A stretch of DNA of 64,000 nt from Psychrobacter sp. APC 3281 (GCF_030407815.1 NZ_JASDCS010000001.1:1-64000); one strand, 5' to 3'. Positions 46,117-55,967 are shown, counted from the first letter of the stretch. The notes: generated from the letters alone by a model not told the origin. Program-made: numbers and translations.

Positions 46117-48579
46117 CTATACTTTAAAGTACTTGAGGCGTAACGCATTACCTAATACGAAAACAGAAGATAGCGCCATTGCGCCTGCCGCAAAAATGGG
46201 TGAGAGCAGGATACCAAAGGCGGGATACAAGACACCTGCGGCAATCGGAATCAAGGCGACATTATAAATAAATGCCCAAGCCAGATTTTGTCTGATATTA
46301 CTGATGGTGGCTTTACTCAAGGCAATCGCAGTAGGCACGCCTTGCAGACTACCTGACATTAGCACCACTTCAGCCGCCTCAATCGCCACGTCTGTGCCTG
46401 TACCAATGGCCAATCCAACATCTGATTGAGCCAATGCAGGGGCATCATTGATACCGTCACCAACAAATGCCACTCGGCCATATTGTTCTTGCAATTGGCG
46501 TACTGCATCTACCTTGCCTTCGGGCAACACTTCTGCCACTACCTGATCAATACTTAATGTTGCAGCAATGGCTTGAGCTGTATGGCGATTATCACCTGTA
46601 ATCATGGCCACTTTTAAGCCCAACTGATGTAGTGCAGCGATGGCGGCATGAGTCGTCTCTTTAATAGGATCTGCAACGGCGATGATAGCGGCTAACTGCT
46701 GGTCAATAGAGACATAGAGTGGGGTTTTACCTTCTTGCCCCAAACGTAGCGCATCTTGTGCAAAAGGCGCGACATCAAGCCCCAATTGTTGCATGTAACG
46801 ATCAGCGCCAATGTGAATCACTTGTCCTGCCACGTTTGCTTGAATACCCAAACCCGTCATCGCCTCAAAGTCAGTGATAGGCAGCAGTTGAATATTCTGT
46901 TGCTCTGCGGCTTGTACAATGGCTAAGGCAATGGGATGCTCAGATTTTGCTTCAACCGATGCCACCACACGTAAGACCTGTTCTTTCTCAAACCCTTGTT
47001 GGACTTGGAAATCTGTCAACGTAGGTTTGCCTTCAGTCAATGTGCCTGTTTTATCAACGGCAACCACGCTCACATCCTGAAGCATTTGTAGCGCTTTACC
47101 TTTACGGAATAGCACACCCAATTCTGCACCGCGACCTGTACCGACCATAATAGAGGTGGGAGTGGCCAATCCCATTGCACAAGGGCAGGCTACAATGAGG
47201 ACGGCAACCGCATTGATTAAACCAAAGGTTAAGGCAGGGTCAGGGCCAAAAATCAACCAAACTATAAAGGTCAATGCTGATAAAAACATCACCGCTGGTA
47301 CAAACCACATGGTGACTTTATCCACCAATGCTTGAAGCGGTAATTTAGAACCTTGGGCTTGTTCTACCATACGAATGATTTGTGCTAATACAGAATCTTC
47401 ACCGATGGCTGTTGCCCGAATATTCACGGTGCCGTTTTGATTGATAGTACCGCCGACTACTTGATCACCTGCTTGTTTTTTCACAGGAACAGGTTCACCA
47501 GTAATCATAGATTCATCAATATAACTGTGACCGTCAACCACCTCGCCATCGATAGGCACACGCTCACCTGGACGGATTTCAACTATCATTTTTGCGGTGA
47601 CGTCTTCTACAGGGACTTCAATGACTTTGCCATCTTGCTTTACACGGGCGGTCTTTGCCTGCATGCCTACTAAATGCTGAATGGCTTGAGAAGTACGTCC
47701 TTTGGCCTTTGCTTCAAAATAACGACCTAATAATATCAAGCTCACAATCATGGCAGCGGCTTCGTAATAGACGTGCACCGTGCCTTCAGGTAGCGCTTGC
47801 GGGATAAAGGTCGCTATTAGAGAAAAGCCATATGCTGCGACGGTACCAATCGCCACTAGCGAATTCATATCTGGCGCAAAACGCAATAAGGCTGGCACGC
47901 CTTTTTGATAAAAGCGTCGGCCTGGAAAGAGTAGTACCAGTGTGGTCAAAACAAACTGTATCAGCCAACTTTGCTGAGTGCCGAGGTTATTCACTACCCA
48001 CATATGAAAGGCTGGAATCATATGCGAGCCCATTGCTAGAATGAATACGGGCAGTGACAACAGCGCAGAAAATCCCAAATCTCGTTTAAGCTGATTTTGC
48101 TCCGTGGCTTTCTTATCTTGTCGATCACTTTGGTCTTGTTCTACCAGTTTGGCCTCGTAGCCCGCTTTTTTAACGGCCTCAATTAAATCACTCGTTTGTA
48201 TTTGAGCGTCGCCTTTAATCCAAGCACGCTCAGTCGCAAGGTTTACTGTGGCTTGTTGCACGCCAGCGACTTTGGCCAAGGATTTTTCTACTCGTCCAAC
48301 GCAAGAGGCACAGCTCATGCCTTCTATAGATAGCTCGATAGGCTTGGTTTCAGTCACCTTATAGCCTGCACGTTCTACCGCTTTGTTTAACTGGGCGACA
48401 TCTACAGGCTGAGATGAGTAAACAGTCGCCTGTTCAGTGGCAAGATTTACCTCGGCATTTTCAACATGTTCAATATTTTTTAATTGTTTTTCGATACGCC
48501 CGACGCAAGAGGCGCAACTCATGCCTTCAATGCTCAGCACTTCATGATAAGTAGGGGCTTTAGTATTTTTTGTTTTCAT
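46117..48579 (-). CDS. copA: Cu(+)-exporting P1B-type ATPase
   Basis: 820 aa. Two N-terminal heavy-metal domains, each with GMSCASC (residues 19-25 and 87-93), then membrane helices, the actuator TGE segment (MITGEPVPVKK), the CPC metal channel (VACPCAMGLATP), the phosphorylation site DKTGTLTEGKP and the hinge GDGINDAPALAQ. All catalytic motifs are intact. It pumps Cu(I) from cytoplasm to periplasm. It shares its transcription direction with cueR and is preceded by a CueR-type promoter. Confidence 0.95.
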   Translation of the reverse strand: MKTKNTKAPTYHEVLSIEGMSCASCVGRIEKQLKNIEHVENAEVNLATEQATVYSSQPVDVAQLNKAVERAGYKVTETKPIELSIEGMSCASCVGRVEKSLAKVAGVQQATVNLATERAWIKGDAQIQTSDLIEAVKKAGYEAKLVEQDQSDRQDKKATEQNQLKRDLGFSALLSLPVFILAMGSHMIPAFHMWVVNNLGTQQSWLIQFVLTTLVLLFPGRRFYQKGVPALLRFAPDMNSLVAIGTVAAYGFSLIATFIPQALPEGTVHVYYEAAAMIVSLILLGRYFEAKAKGRTSQAIQHLVGMQAKTARVKQDGKVIEVPVEDVTAKMIVEIRPGERVPIDGEVVDGHSYIDESMITGEPVPVKKQAGDQVVGGTINQNGTVNIRATAIGEDSVLAQIIRMVEQAQGSKLPLQALVDKVTMWFVPAVMFLSALTFIVWLIFGPDPALTFGLINAVAVLIVACPCAMGLATPTSIMVGTGRGAELGVLFRKGKALQMLQDVSVVAVDKTGTLTEGKPTLTDFQVQQGFEKEQVLRVVASVEAKSEHPIALAIVQAAEQQNIQLLPITDFEAMTGLGIQANVAGQVIHIGADRYMQQLGLDVAPFAQDALRLGQEGKTPLYVSIDQQLAAIIAVADPIKETTHAAIAALHQLGLKVAMITGDNRHTAQAIAATLSIDQVVAEVLPEGKVDAVRQLQEQYGRVAFVGDGINDAPALAQSDVGLAIGTGTDVAIEAAEVVLMSGSLQGVPTAIALSKATISNIRQNLAWAFIYNVALIPIAAGVLYPAFGILLSPIFAAGAMALSSVFVLGNALRLKYFKV

Positions 48580-48989
48580 AACAACCTCTGTCGTTTTTAA
48601 TCTATAGTGACAGCATATAGGTTGACATCATGGTAAGGTCAAGCGTATTTCTATAATACTTTCAGGCGCATTTATAGTAGCGTCTTATATTCGTTGCTAA
48701 GTTCAAAATAGCTCGATTATGGTTTATTGTTGAAGGTATGGCGGCATTAATTCTAAAATAGGGCAGGATAAATGACTGATAATAAGATAAACTGCCCAGC
48801 GAGCGCTGATAGGGTTCGATAACTCTCGATAGCTTTCGATCAATTCACTGTATTTGGCTGCTAGCGAATAAAACAACAATAATAAGAAATGCTGCTAGCA
48901 ATGACAGAGTACACCGTCAACAGCAGGTGACATCAGCACCGTTAACACAAAATATTTATACAAGACCATTGATATTAAGGCACATCACT
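48580..48989. other. Divergent intergenic region, copA / NADAR gene
   Basis: 410 bases containing the copA promoter near its left end. The remainder up to the NADAR gene shows no gene or clear promoter; an in-frame upstream extension of the NADAR gene from 48927 is not preferred. Confidence 0.5.
48612..48642 (-). promoter_or_regulatory. MerR/CueR-type promoter of copA with 19-bp spacer
   Basis: On the minus strand TTGACC (48637-48642) and TATGCT (48612-48617) are separated by 19 bases, the over-long spacer that MerR-family activators correct by DNA distortion. Within it TTGAC and GTCAA form an inverted repeat around the CueR site. Confidence 0.8.
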
Positions 48990-49703
48990 ATGGAAGAAGT
49001 ACCAAATACGATAGAACAAAGACCCGTATTCATGCCCAAAGTCAACAGTGACAATTTGGTAAAAACGGATATGGTTATGTTTGAGCGGCATGTGGGATTT
49101 GCGACCAGACAAAAGAAAAAATCCATCAATGACTTACAGCAAGTCATTCGCAAAAAGTATGGATTTAAGCAAGTATTAGAGCTGTCCAGCAAATCTGGAA
49201 ATAAGCTGAGTTTTCCATTAAGTCCGTTTAGCTTAAAAATTACCGATGAGCATGATGGTAATCCATATAGTGTCGAAAATGCTTTTCAAGCCAGTATGGT
49301 CTTTGAAGATGGTGGTCCTTATACAGATTTGCTAACAGTAGCGCCAAGACAAGCCAGAAAAGATGAGCGATTGATGACCTCGGGCGAGCTCATTGGTTAC
49401 AACTACTTTGGTATGGAATGGGGCGTAGAGCCGTTAACGACATTTTATGACTGGCTGTACGTGAATGCGCTCAAGCAAAACCCTCAGCTGCATGAAGAAG
49501 TGATTCAATATCAAGGATTTACTGATATTACCTTTAATCCTAAAAAGTCTATCCATAGTGCAGCGTATGCGTTGGCGCTGTTTGTGGCACTGCATAAACG
49601 AGAGTTGCTCGATAATGTTGAAGACCCAATGGCGTTCTATGACTTATGCAATAATTTTAAAATCAGCAATACTGAGCACCTACTAGAAGAAGGTTGGATC
49701 TGA
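48990..49703 (+). CDS. NADAR-family antitoxin-like protein (DarT1-associated type), orphan
   Basis: 237 aa. NPYSVENAFQASMVFE, then GGPYTDLL, RKDERLMTSGELIG and FYDWLYVNAL match the NADAR family found beside DarT1 toxins, where NADAR removes ADP-ribose from guanine bases in DNA. The ATG at 48990 with AAGG 9 bases upstream is preferred to 48927. No DarT-type ADP-ribosyltransferase gene is adjacent on either side, so it is an orphan here, possibly protecting against incoming toxins or a toxin encoded elsewhere. Followed by a strong terminator. Confidence 0.75.
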   Translation: MEEVPNTIEQRPVFMPKVNSDNLVKTDMVMFERHVGFATRQKKKSINDLQQVIRKKYGFKQVLELSSKSGNKLSFPLSPFSLKITDEHDGNPYSVENAFQASMVFEDGGPYTDLLTVAPRQARKDERLMTSGELIGYNYFGMEWGVEPLTTFYDWLYVNALKQNPQLHEEVIQYQGFTDITFNPKKSIHSAAYALALFVALHKRELLDNVEDPMAFYDLCNNFKISNTEHLLEEGWI

Positions 49704-49738
49704 TCGTCAAATCAGCTTGCTTAAGTTTGCTTGAGCCG

Positions 49739-49772
49739 AAAGCCACGATACATTATGTATCGTGGCTTTTTT
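49739..49772 (+). terminator. Rho-independent terminator of the NADAR gene
   Basis: A perfect 13-bp stem (AAAGCCACGATAC / GTATCGTGGCTTT) with a 5-base loop, followed by a T-tract, 36 bases after the stop. Confidence 0.9.
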
Positions 49773-49794
49773 ATGTCTCTATATTTAGAGCTAT

Positions 49795-49968
49795 TAGGGC
49801 GTGTCTTCGTTTCAAAAATGGTGATAAAAATGAGATAAATTGCCGTCAAACAAGAAAAATAGCGCAGATAATATCGGGATATTAGCTAGCTATTTGACGA
49901 TGTTTGGCAAGATTTAGCCATTTTTAGCCCATTGAGATGACTATCGAGTGAATTGAAGACACGCCCTA
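49795..49968 (+). mobile_element. MITE, 174 bp, copy 1
   Basis: Starts TAGGGCGTGTCTTC and ends GAAGACACGCCCTA, perfect 14-base inverted ends. The interior is nearly identical to the copy at 56001 (for example ATGAGATAAATTGCCGTCAA in both). No coding capacity. TAGGGCGTG ends suggest mobilisation by an IS5-type transposase not present here. Confidence 0.85.
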
Positions 49969-49985
49969 GTAACTATACTTAAGCT

Positions 49986-50876
49986 TTACAGCCAGTAGTT
50001 CTCTTGGACATAGGCGATACAGAGATCATAAAATGCTTGAGCTGGGGGAGAGATAGATTTATCAGCAAGTTTGAAGATACCGATTTGCCGGTTTAAAGAA
50101 GGGTCAACTAAATCTATCCAAACGAGTTCCGGCTCATTCGCAGGGAAGGCAAGTTTGGGTAAAGTAGTGATACCTAGATCATTACGCAATAAAGAAAACA
50201 GCGATGTGATGTTTTCTACCGTGTACCTTGCCCTGCGATTGGTCGATTCGGCTGGCGTGTTCTCGAGCAATCTACAAGTACCATTATAAATAAACGGCTG
50301 CGCCATGAGTTGCTGCCATGTCACCCCTTGCGCCTGATTTAACTGGTTGTTTAGCTCATTACTTTTCAGACAGACCACGCCAATTGGGTCTGATATGAGT
50401 AAAGTGAAATCTATATTCGTTTGATCAATACTGGTGCAATTGCCCAGTGCCAAATCAATTTCTCCGGCTAACAATCGATTGGCCACACCGACAGAATTAT
50501 CATCTATCAGTACAATATCAATATCAGGATATTTTTTTGAGTATTCGACCAATACGCTAGGTAACAATTTAGTCACTAGCGACGGTACGCTTGCAATCCT
50601 AATTTTACCTTTTTCGCCGGATGCAGAGGCTTTTAAGTCATCTTCTAGCGCTTGATAAACGCTAAGAAACTGCTCAATCTTTGGTAAGCAGGTTTCACCG
50701 AAAGGCGTGAGTAGAGCTTTGTTTCCTACTTCAAATAATCGCTGTCCTAAGGTTTTTTCTAATTCCTTTATCGAGGCTGACAAAGCAGCTTGCGAGCGAT
50801 TGGCACGATCAGCCGCCGCACGAAATCCTCCTTCTTCCACGACAAATAAGAAATGACGCAATTGCTGTAGCTTCAT
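49986..50876 (-). CDS. LysR-family regulator of the RidA-BCCT cassette
   Basis: 297 aa from the ATG at 50876 (MKLQQLRHFLFVVEEGGF, the usual LysR opening); a start at 50891 would add five residues. Helix-turn-helix GGFRAAADRANRSQAALSASI, then an effector domain. It is divergent from the RidA-aldehyde dehydrogenase-M19-BCCT genes and is the obvious candidate to regulate them. Confidence 0.87.
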   Translation of the reverse strand: MKLQQLRHFLFVVEEGGFRAAADRANRSQAALSASIKELEKTLGQRLFEVGNKALLTPFGETCLPKIEQFLSVYQALEDDLKASASGEKGKIRIASVPSLVTKLLPSVLVEYSKKYPDIDIVLIDDNSVGVANRLLAGEIDLALGNCTSIDQTNIDFTLLISDPIGVVCLKSNELNNQLNQAQGVTWQQLMAQPFIYNGTCRLLENTPAESTNRRARYTVENITSLFSLLRNDLGITTLPKLAFPANEPELVWIDLVDPSLNRQIGIFKLADKSISPPAQAFYDLCIAYVQENYWL

Positions 50877-51065
50877 ATTCAGGCCATCCAAAACTATTCT
50901 CTAATAATCTATCTTAAATGATAGGTTAAATCTATCAAAATTCAAATTTAATTAGTTAGATTTATCGTTACTAATTGAGTAGGATAAGTCATGTAGCAAT
51001 TGGCAGCGATTAAATAAATTTCAAATCACTTACTGCTGAAACCACTTATCAAAGGACATGACAAT

Positions 51066-51455
51066 ATGATGACTCACTTAAACAAACAGGCCGTTAAAAC
51101 CTCGCTTTATGCGTCTAAAGCACCTTTGGAGTGGGCCATCACTAATAACGGAACCTTATACACTGCCCAAATTCCTATCGATGAAAATGGTGATGTGGTT
51201 GCAGGCGGTATAGAAGCGCAAACTCGCCAAACGCTAGACAATCTTAAGCACACGCTAGAATGTGCCAATGTTGGCATGGATGCAGTTCTACAAGTAATGA
51301 TCTACGTAACCGACCGCGACTATCTAAAAACTGTCAATCAAGTTTATGCTGAATATTTTGAAGCACCTTATCCAAATCGGGCAGCACTGGTAATAGCTGG
51401 ACTGGCTCGTAAAGAGATGCTGGTTGAGCTGGTCGTATATGCCGCTGTGCCTTAA
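51066..51455 (+). CDS. RidA-family protein (enamine/imine deaminase type)
   Basis: 129 aa with the RidA fold segments GTLYTAQIPIDENGDVV, QTRQTLDNLKHTLECAN and the C-terminal VELVVYAAV. The Arg that binds substrate carboxylate in active RidA proteins appears conserved in NRAALVIAGLA. AAGGA lies before the ATG. First gene of the cassette; a deaminase here suggests that an imine or enamine forms during breakdown of a nitrogen compound. Confidence 0.83.
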   Translation: MMTHLNKQAVKTSLYASKAPLEWAITNNGTLYTAQIPIDENGDVVAGGIEAQTRQTLDNLKHTLECANVGMDAVLQVMIYVTDRDYLKTVNQVYAEYFEAPYPNRAALVIAGLARKEMLVELVVYAAVP

Positions 51456-51503
51456 ATCTAATCTTAATATTCCATCTTTTAATACTTTATCAAGGAAGCT
51501 CTT

Positions 51504-52991
51504 ATGTCAGCCCAAACGACCCAAAAGATATTGCAACAAGACCCAACCAAATCACTTTATATCAATGGTGAATGGCAGGCAGGCGTAAATACCGTTGCCA
51601 ATATTAACCCATCTGATATCACTGACACTATCGGTGAGTTCGCACAAGCCAGTAGCGATCAAGTCAAAGATGCCATCGCGGCGGCACGCCATGCCCAGCC
51701 AAAGTGGGAAGCGACTCCTTTAGAAAAGAAGCAGTCTATCCTACAAGCCATTGGCGATGAAATGATTGCTCGCTGTGATGAGCTAGGTACGCTGTTGTCT
51801 CTTGAAGAAGGCAAGCCGTTCGCCGAAGGTCGCGGCGAGATTTATCGCGCAGGTCAATTCTTTCATTACTATGCCGCTGAGGTACTGCGTCAAATTGGTG
51901 ATAATGCTGATTCAGTGCGTCCTGGTGTCAAGGTCGAAGTTACCCGCGAAGCAGTCGGTGTGGTCGCCATTATCTCACCTTGGAACTTTCCAACTGCCAC
52001 TGCTGTATGGAAAATCGCGCCAGCTTTGGCCTTTGGTAACACGATCATTTGGAAGCCTGCAAATTTAACGCCAGCTAGCGCGGTCGCATTGGCTGAAATC
52101 ATTCATCGTCAAGGTCTACCTGAAGGTACGTTTAACCTGCTATTGGGCGGCGGCTCGTCAGTCGGTGATGCGCTTATTAATTCTACAGATATTGATGCGG
52201 TGAGCTTTACCGGCTCTGTACCAACAGGTCGCAAAGTCGCTGCTGCTACTGCTCCAAACTTTATCCGTTGTCAGCTTGAGATGGGCAGCAAAAACGCCTT
52301 GGTTATCGCTGACGATGCTGATTTGCAAGTTGCTATCGATGCGGCAGTGGCTGGTGCGTTTGGCGGTTCGGGTCAGAAATGTACGGCTTCTTCACGTCTT
52401 ATTGTGATGGACGGTATTCATGATGCGTTTGTAGACGGTGTGATTGCCAAAATGAAAACCCTAAAAGTTGGCCATGCACTTGAAGACGGCATATTTATGG
52501 GGCCTGTCGTCGATGATAAGCAGCTGGCATCAAATATGGACTGGATCGAAAAAGCCAAGCAATCTGGTGCCAATTTAGCCTTTGGCGGTGAGCGTTTAGA
52601 GATGCCGCATGACGGCTACTATATGTCGCCGACGTTGTTTACTGAGACGGACAACAGCTGGGATATCAATCAAGAAGAGGTGTTTGCACCGCTAGCGTGT
52701 GTCTTACGTGTCAAAAATCTAGAAGAAGCGATTGCGATGACCAATGATACGCGCTTTGGTCTGACGGGCGGCATCATCACTCAGAGCTTGCGTAGCAGTG
52801 CGATGTTCAAAGAGCAAGTACAAGCAGGCTGTGTCATGGTCAATCTAGCAACTGCGGGTACGGACTATCATGTACCGTTTGGTGGCCGTAAACAGTCAAG
52901 CTTTGGCCCGCGTGAGCAAGGTCAATATGCCAAAGAGTTCTATACCATCGTCAAGACCGCTTATCAAAAAGCGTATCAGAAACCTTATTGA
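51504..52991 (+). CDS. NAD(P)-dependent aldehyde dehydrogenase (semialdehyde dehydrogenase type)
   Basis: 495 aa. PWNFP, the general-base Glu in QLEMGSKN and the nucleophile Cys in GSGQKCTASSR are all present. The LEMGSKN block and the overall length recall succinate- or alpha-ketoglutarate-semialdehyde dehydrogenases. It is 48 bases after the RidA gene and precedes the M19-like gene. It would oxidise the aldehyde made after deamination. The real substrate is not determined. Confidence 0.87.
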   Translation: MSAQTTQKILQQDPTKSLYINGEWQAGVNTVANINPSDITDTIGEFAQASSDQVKDAIAAARHAQPKWEATPLEKKQSILQAIGDEMIARCDELGTLLSLEEGKPFAEGRGEIYRAGQFFHYYAAEVLRQIGDNADSVRPGVKVEVTREAVGVVAIISPWNFPTATAVWKIAPALAFGNTIIWKPANLTPASAVALAEIIHRQGLPEGTFNLLLGGGSSVGDALINSTDIDAVSFTGSVPTGRKVAAATAPNFIRCQLEMGSKNALVIADDADLQVAIDAAVAGAFGGSGQKCTASSRLIVMDGIHDAFVDGVIAKMKTLKVGHALEDGIFMGPVVDDKQLASNMDWIEKAKQSGANLAFGGERLEMPHDGYYMSPTLFTETDNSWDINQEEVFAPLACVLRVKNLEEAIAMTNDTRFGLTGGIITQSLRSSAMFKEQVQAGCVMVNLATAGTDYHVPFGGRKQSSFGPREQGQYAKEFYTIVKTAYQKAYQKPY

Positions 52992-53086
52992 TAAGCATGT
53001 TAGCCGCTATCGAAGCGACAGGGTGTAAACACGCACTCAATAGCAAATGATAGCGGTCACTTATAAAAGTATTAAAGGGAATTGAT

Positions 53087-54076
53087 ATGTACCAAGACCA
53101 TATCGTCATTGACGGATTACAGTATAGCCATTGGGATCGCGATTATTTTAAGATGCTGCAAGCCAGTGGTATCAATGCGGTACATGCCACCTTGGTCTAT
53201 CACGAAGACGCTCGCCAAACCATGACTCGCTTTGCTGAATGGCATGCACGCTTTGAGCAAAACTCAGATCTTATCTTGCCCGTGTACTCAGTTGCTGATA
53301 TCAAGATGGCAAAAGATCAGGGTAAAGTTGGCATCTTCTTTGGTGCGCAGAATTGCTCACCAATCGACGATGAAATTGGTCTGATTAGCGTGATGCGGCG
53401 TTTAGGTCTATTGATTATGCAGCTGACTTACAACAACCAGAGCTTACTGGCGACAGGGTGTTATGAGCAGAATGACAGCGGCATTACCCGATTTGGTCAA
53501 CAGGCCATCGCTGAGATGAACCGTGTCGGTATGATTATTGACATGTCACACAGCGCAGAGCGTTCAACGCTTGAGGCGATAGAGGTATCATCGCGCCCAA
53601 TATGTATCAGCCATGCCAATCCGACCACGGCTCATGATGCGCTGCGTAATAAGTCGGACACGGTCATCAGTGCCTTGACCCAAGCAGGCGGGTTGTTAGG
53701 GTTTAGTTTATATCCATTCCATTTGCCAAACGGTAGTGACTGTACGCTTGATGATTTCTGTACCATGATTGCTAATTGCGCTGATAAGTATGGCGTGGAG
53801 CATTTAGCGATTGGCAGTGATTTATGTCTTAATCAACCACAAGCTGTACTTGAGTGGATGCGTAATGGTCGCTGGTCAAAAGCGATGGACTATGGCGAAG
53901 GCAATGCCAGTAATTCAGGTTGGCCAGATACTTTGCCATGGTTTGCAGGTAAAGACGGTATGGAAAACATCTATAACGGTCTGCTCAAGCATGGTTTTAA
54001 CGAAAGCGATGCTGGAAAAGTCATCGGTCAAAACTGGTTTGATTTTTTAGAGCAAGGATTAAAGCCTTTGGCTTAA
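53087..54076 (+). CDS. M19 (renal dipeptidase) family protein with altered metal site
   Basis: 329 aa. C-terminal ligands of the M19 binuclear zinc site are visible: IDMSHSAE, ICISHANP and AIGSDLCL. The N-terminal His-x-Asp pair found in classical members is missing: the equivalent stretch reads IDGLQYSHWD. Homologues with this start occur in betaine-catabolism loci, as the M19 gene beside the glycine betaine genes of Pseudomonas. The protein may not be a dipeptidase. GGGAA precedes the ATG. Confidence 0.82.
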   Translation: MYQDHIVIDGLQYSHWDRDYFKMLQASGINAVHATLVYHEDARQTMTRFAEWHARFEQNSDLILPVYSVADIKMAKDQGKVGIFFGAQNCSPIDDEIGLISVMRRLGLLIMQLTYNNQSLLATGCYEQNDSGITRFGQQAIAEMNRVGMIIDMSHSAERSTLEAIEVSSRPICISHANPTTAHDALRNKSDTVISALTQAGGLLGFSLYPFHLPNGSDCTLDDFCTMIANCADKYGVEHLAIGSDLCLNQPQAVLEWMRNGRWSKAMDYGEGNASNSGWPDTLPWFAGKDGMENIYNGLLKHGFNESDAGKVIGQNWFDFLEQGLKPLA

Positions 54077-54119
54077 CTAGCTATTTAAAGAGTCATTTTA
54101 ATCAATGGTTGCTCGAAAT

Positions 54120-54148
54120 CGCTATAAGACGACAGTCGTGTTATAGCG
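54120..54148 (+). terminator. Hairpin between the M19-like and BCCT genes
   Basis: CGCTATAA at 54120-54127 pairs with TTATAGCG at 54141-54148, and an inner 4-bp stem continues it. No T-tract follows, so it may tune rather than stop expression of the transporter. Confidence 0.45.
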
Positions 54149-54272
54149 CATATCCATTTGAAGTAGGTAATTTAAATTAGATAGGTATGTATAGTGAGGT
54201 CGTTTTATCACACCCTCATTGCTACCACTCTGATCTAAAACGCAACGTTAGCATAGTATATGGAGCCACATC

Positions 54273-55967
54273 ATGGCCGACTTAAAGGGATTTAATCAAA
54301 ATGAGCAAGGACGCTCAACTCCTGTTAATCAAGGAACAAGTGAGTCCGAAGCCGCCGCTATTTCTACCGACACATTAGGCCTTAAAAATCCTGCGTTTTG
54401 GTACAGTGGCGGATTCATTGTAGCCTTTGTTTTGATGGCAATTTTTGCAGAAGCGCGTTTGGCAAAAATAGTCGAAGTGGGCTTCTCGTGGTCCGTCAAA
54501 ATATTTGGACCTTTTTGGCAAATATTGCTACTAGCGACCTTTGTCATTGCTTTGGCAGTCGGTGCTGGCCGTACAGGTCGCGTGATTTTAGGCAATCTAC
54601 CCGTACCTGAGATAGACAGTTTCAAATGGATGGCTATTCTTTTCTGCACACTATTGGCTGGGGGCGGGGTTTTTTGGGCTGCCGCCGAGCCAATCGCGCA
54701 TTTCGTTTCAGCACCTCCTTTATACGGTGAGTCAGCCGATCTACAGCAACGCGCTTTTAACGCATTGTCTCAATCATTTATGCATTGGGGGTTTTTGGCG
54801 TGGGCGATTGTAGGTAGTTTAACCGCGATTGTGATTATGCATCTGCATTATGACAAAGGCTTACCGTTGAAGCCTCGTACGCTTCTTTATCCTATGTTTG
54901 GTGAGCGTGTACTCACTGGCCAAACGGGCGCAATCATCGATGCTTGCTGTATCGTTGCCGTTGCCGCCGGTACTATCGGCCCCATTGGTTTTTTAGGCTT
55001 GCAGACCAGTTATGCGTTGAACACCCTGTTTGGTATCCCTGATACCTTCACTACCCAGCTTATTATCATTGTCTTTGCTATCGCGCTCTATACGTTGTCT
55101 GCGATCAGTGGCCTGACGCGCGGTATGCAGCTACTTAGCCGCTTTAACGTTATGTTGGCGTTTGCATTGATGGTCTTTATTTTACTCTTCGGACCGACCA
55201 ATTTTATTGTCAATGGTTATATCCAAGGTGTGGGTACGATGATTGACAACTTCGTTCCAATGGCGACCTTTCGCGGTGATGAAGGATGGTTGAGCTGGTG
55301 GACGGTATTCTTTTGGGGTTGGTTCTTGGGTTATGGCCCTATGATGGCGATATTTATTGCTCGTATTTCACGTGGCCGCACTATTCGTCAATTGATTACC
55401 ACCGTCTGTATTATTGCGCCGCTCGTGACTTGCTTTTGGTTCACCGTCGTTGGTGGCTCTGGTCTGGCTTTTGAGATTGCCAATCCAGGTAGTGTGAGTA
55501 GTGCCTTTGAGGGTTTTAATTTGCCAGGTGCGCTATTAGCCGTCACGCAGCAACTGCCGTTTCCTTTGATTACCTCGATATTGTTCTTAATTTTAACAAC
55601 AGTATTTATCGTGACCACGGGTGATTCGATGACTTATACCATCAGCGTGGTCATCAGTGGAGAGCGTGAACCAAACGCCATGATTCGTACCTTTTGGGGC
55701 ATCATGATGGGTGTAACGGCGATTGTTTTAATCTCGCTTGGTTCAGGTGGCGTGACAGCATTGCAGTCCTTTATCGTCATTACGGCAGTGCCAGTTTCTT
55801 TTGTCCTGCTGCCTTCGTTATGGAATGGACCACAAATCGCACAAAAAATGGCACGAGAGCAAGACTTGTATCGTCCTAACAAAGTAGAGGTAAGACACAA
55901 AATTAGTGAAGAGAAGCTCGCTAAAGTTGCTACAGAAAACAAAATCTCTGCAGAAAAAAGCTTATAA
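54273..55967 (+). CDS. BCCT-family transporter (betaine/carnitine/choline type)
   Basis: 564 aa with 12 hydrophobic helices. FIARISRGRTIRQ is the family signature. The preceding helix reads TVFFWGWFLGYGPM, where glycine betaine carriers have a Trp-rich TVFYWAWW-type box; Phe and Tyr replace two of these Trp, suggesting a different ligand. GGAG lies 7 bases before the ATG. Last gene of the cassette before MITE copy 2, probably importing its substrate. Confidence 0.88.
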   Translation: MADLKGFNQNEQGRSTPVNQGTSESEAAAISTDTLGLKNPAFWYSGGFIVAFVLMAIFAEARLAKIVEVGFSWSVKIFGPFWQILLLATFVIALAVGAGRTGRVILGNLPVPEIDSFKWMAILFCTLLAGGGVFWAAAEPIAHFVSAPPLYGESADLQQRAFNALSQSFMHWGFLAWAIVGSLTAIVIMHLHYDKGLPLKPRTLLYPMFGERVLTGQTGAIIDACCIVAVAAGTIGPIGFLGLQTSYALNTLFGIPDTFTTQLIIIVFAIALYTLSAISGLTRGMQLLSRFNVMLAFALMVFILLFGPTNFIVNGYIQGVGTMIDNFVPMATFRGDEGWLSWWTVFFWGWFLGYGPMMAIFIARISRGRTIRQLITTVCIIAPLVTCFWFTVVGGSGLAFEIANPGSVSSAFEGFNLPGALLAVTQQLPFPLITSILFLILTTVFIVTTGDSMTYTISVVISGEREPNAMIRTFWGIMMGVTAIVLISLGSGGVTALQSFIVITAVPVSFVLLPSLWNGPQIAQKMAREQDLYRPNKVEVRHKISEEKLAKVATENKISAEKSL

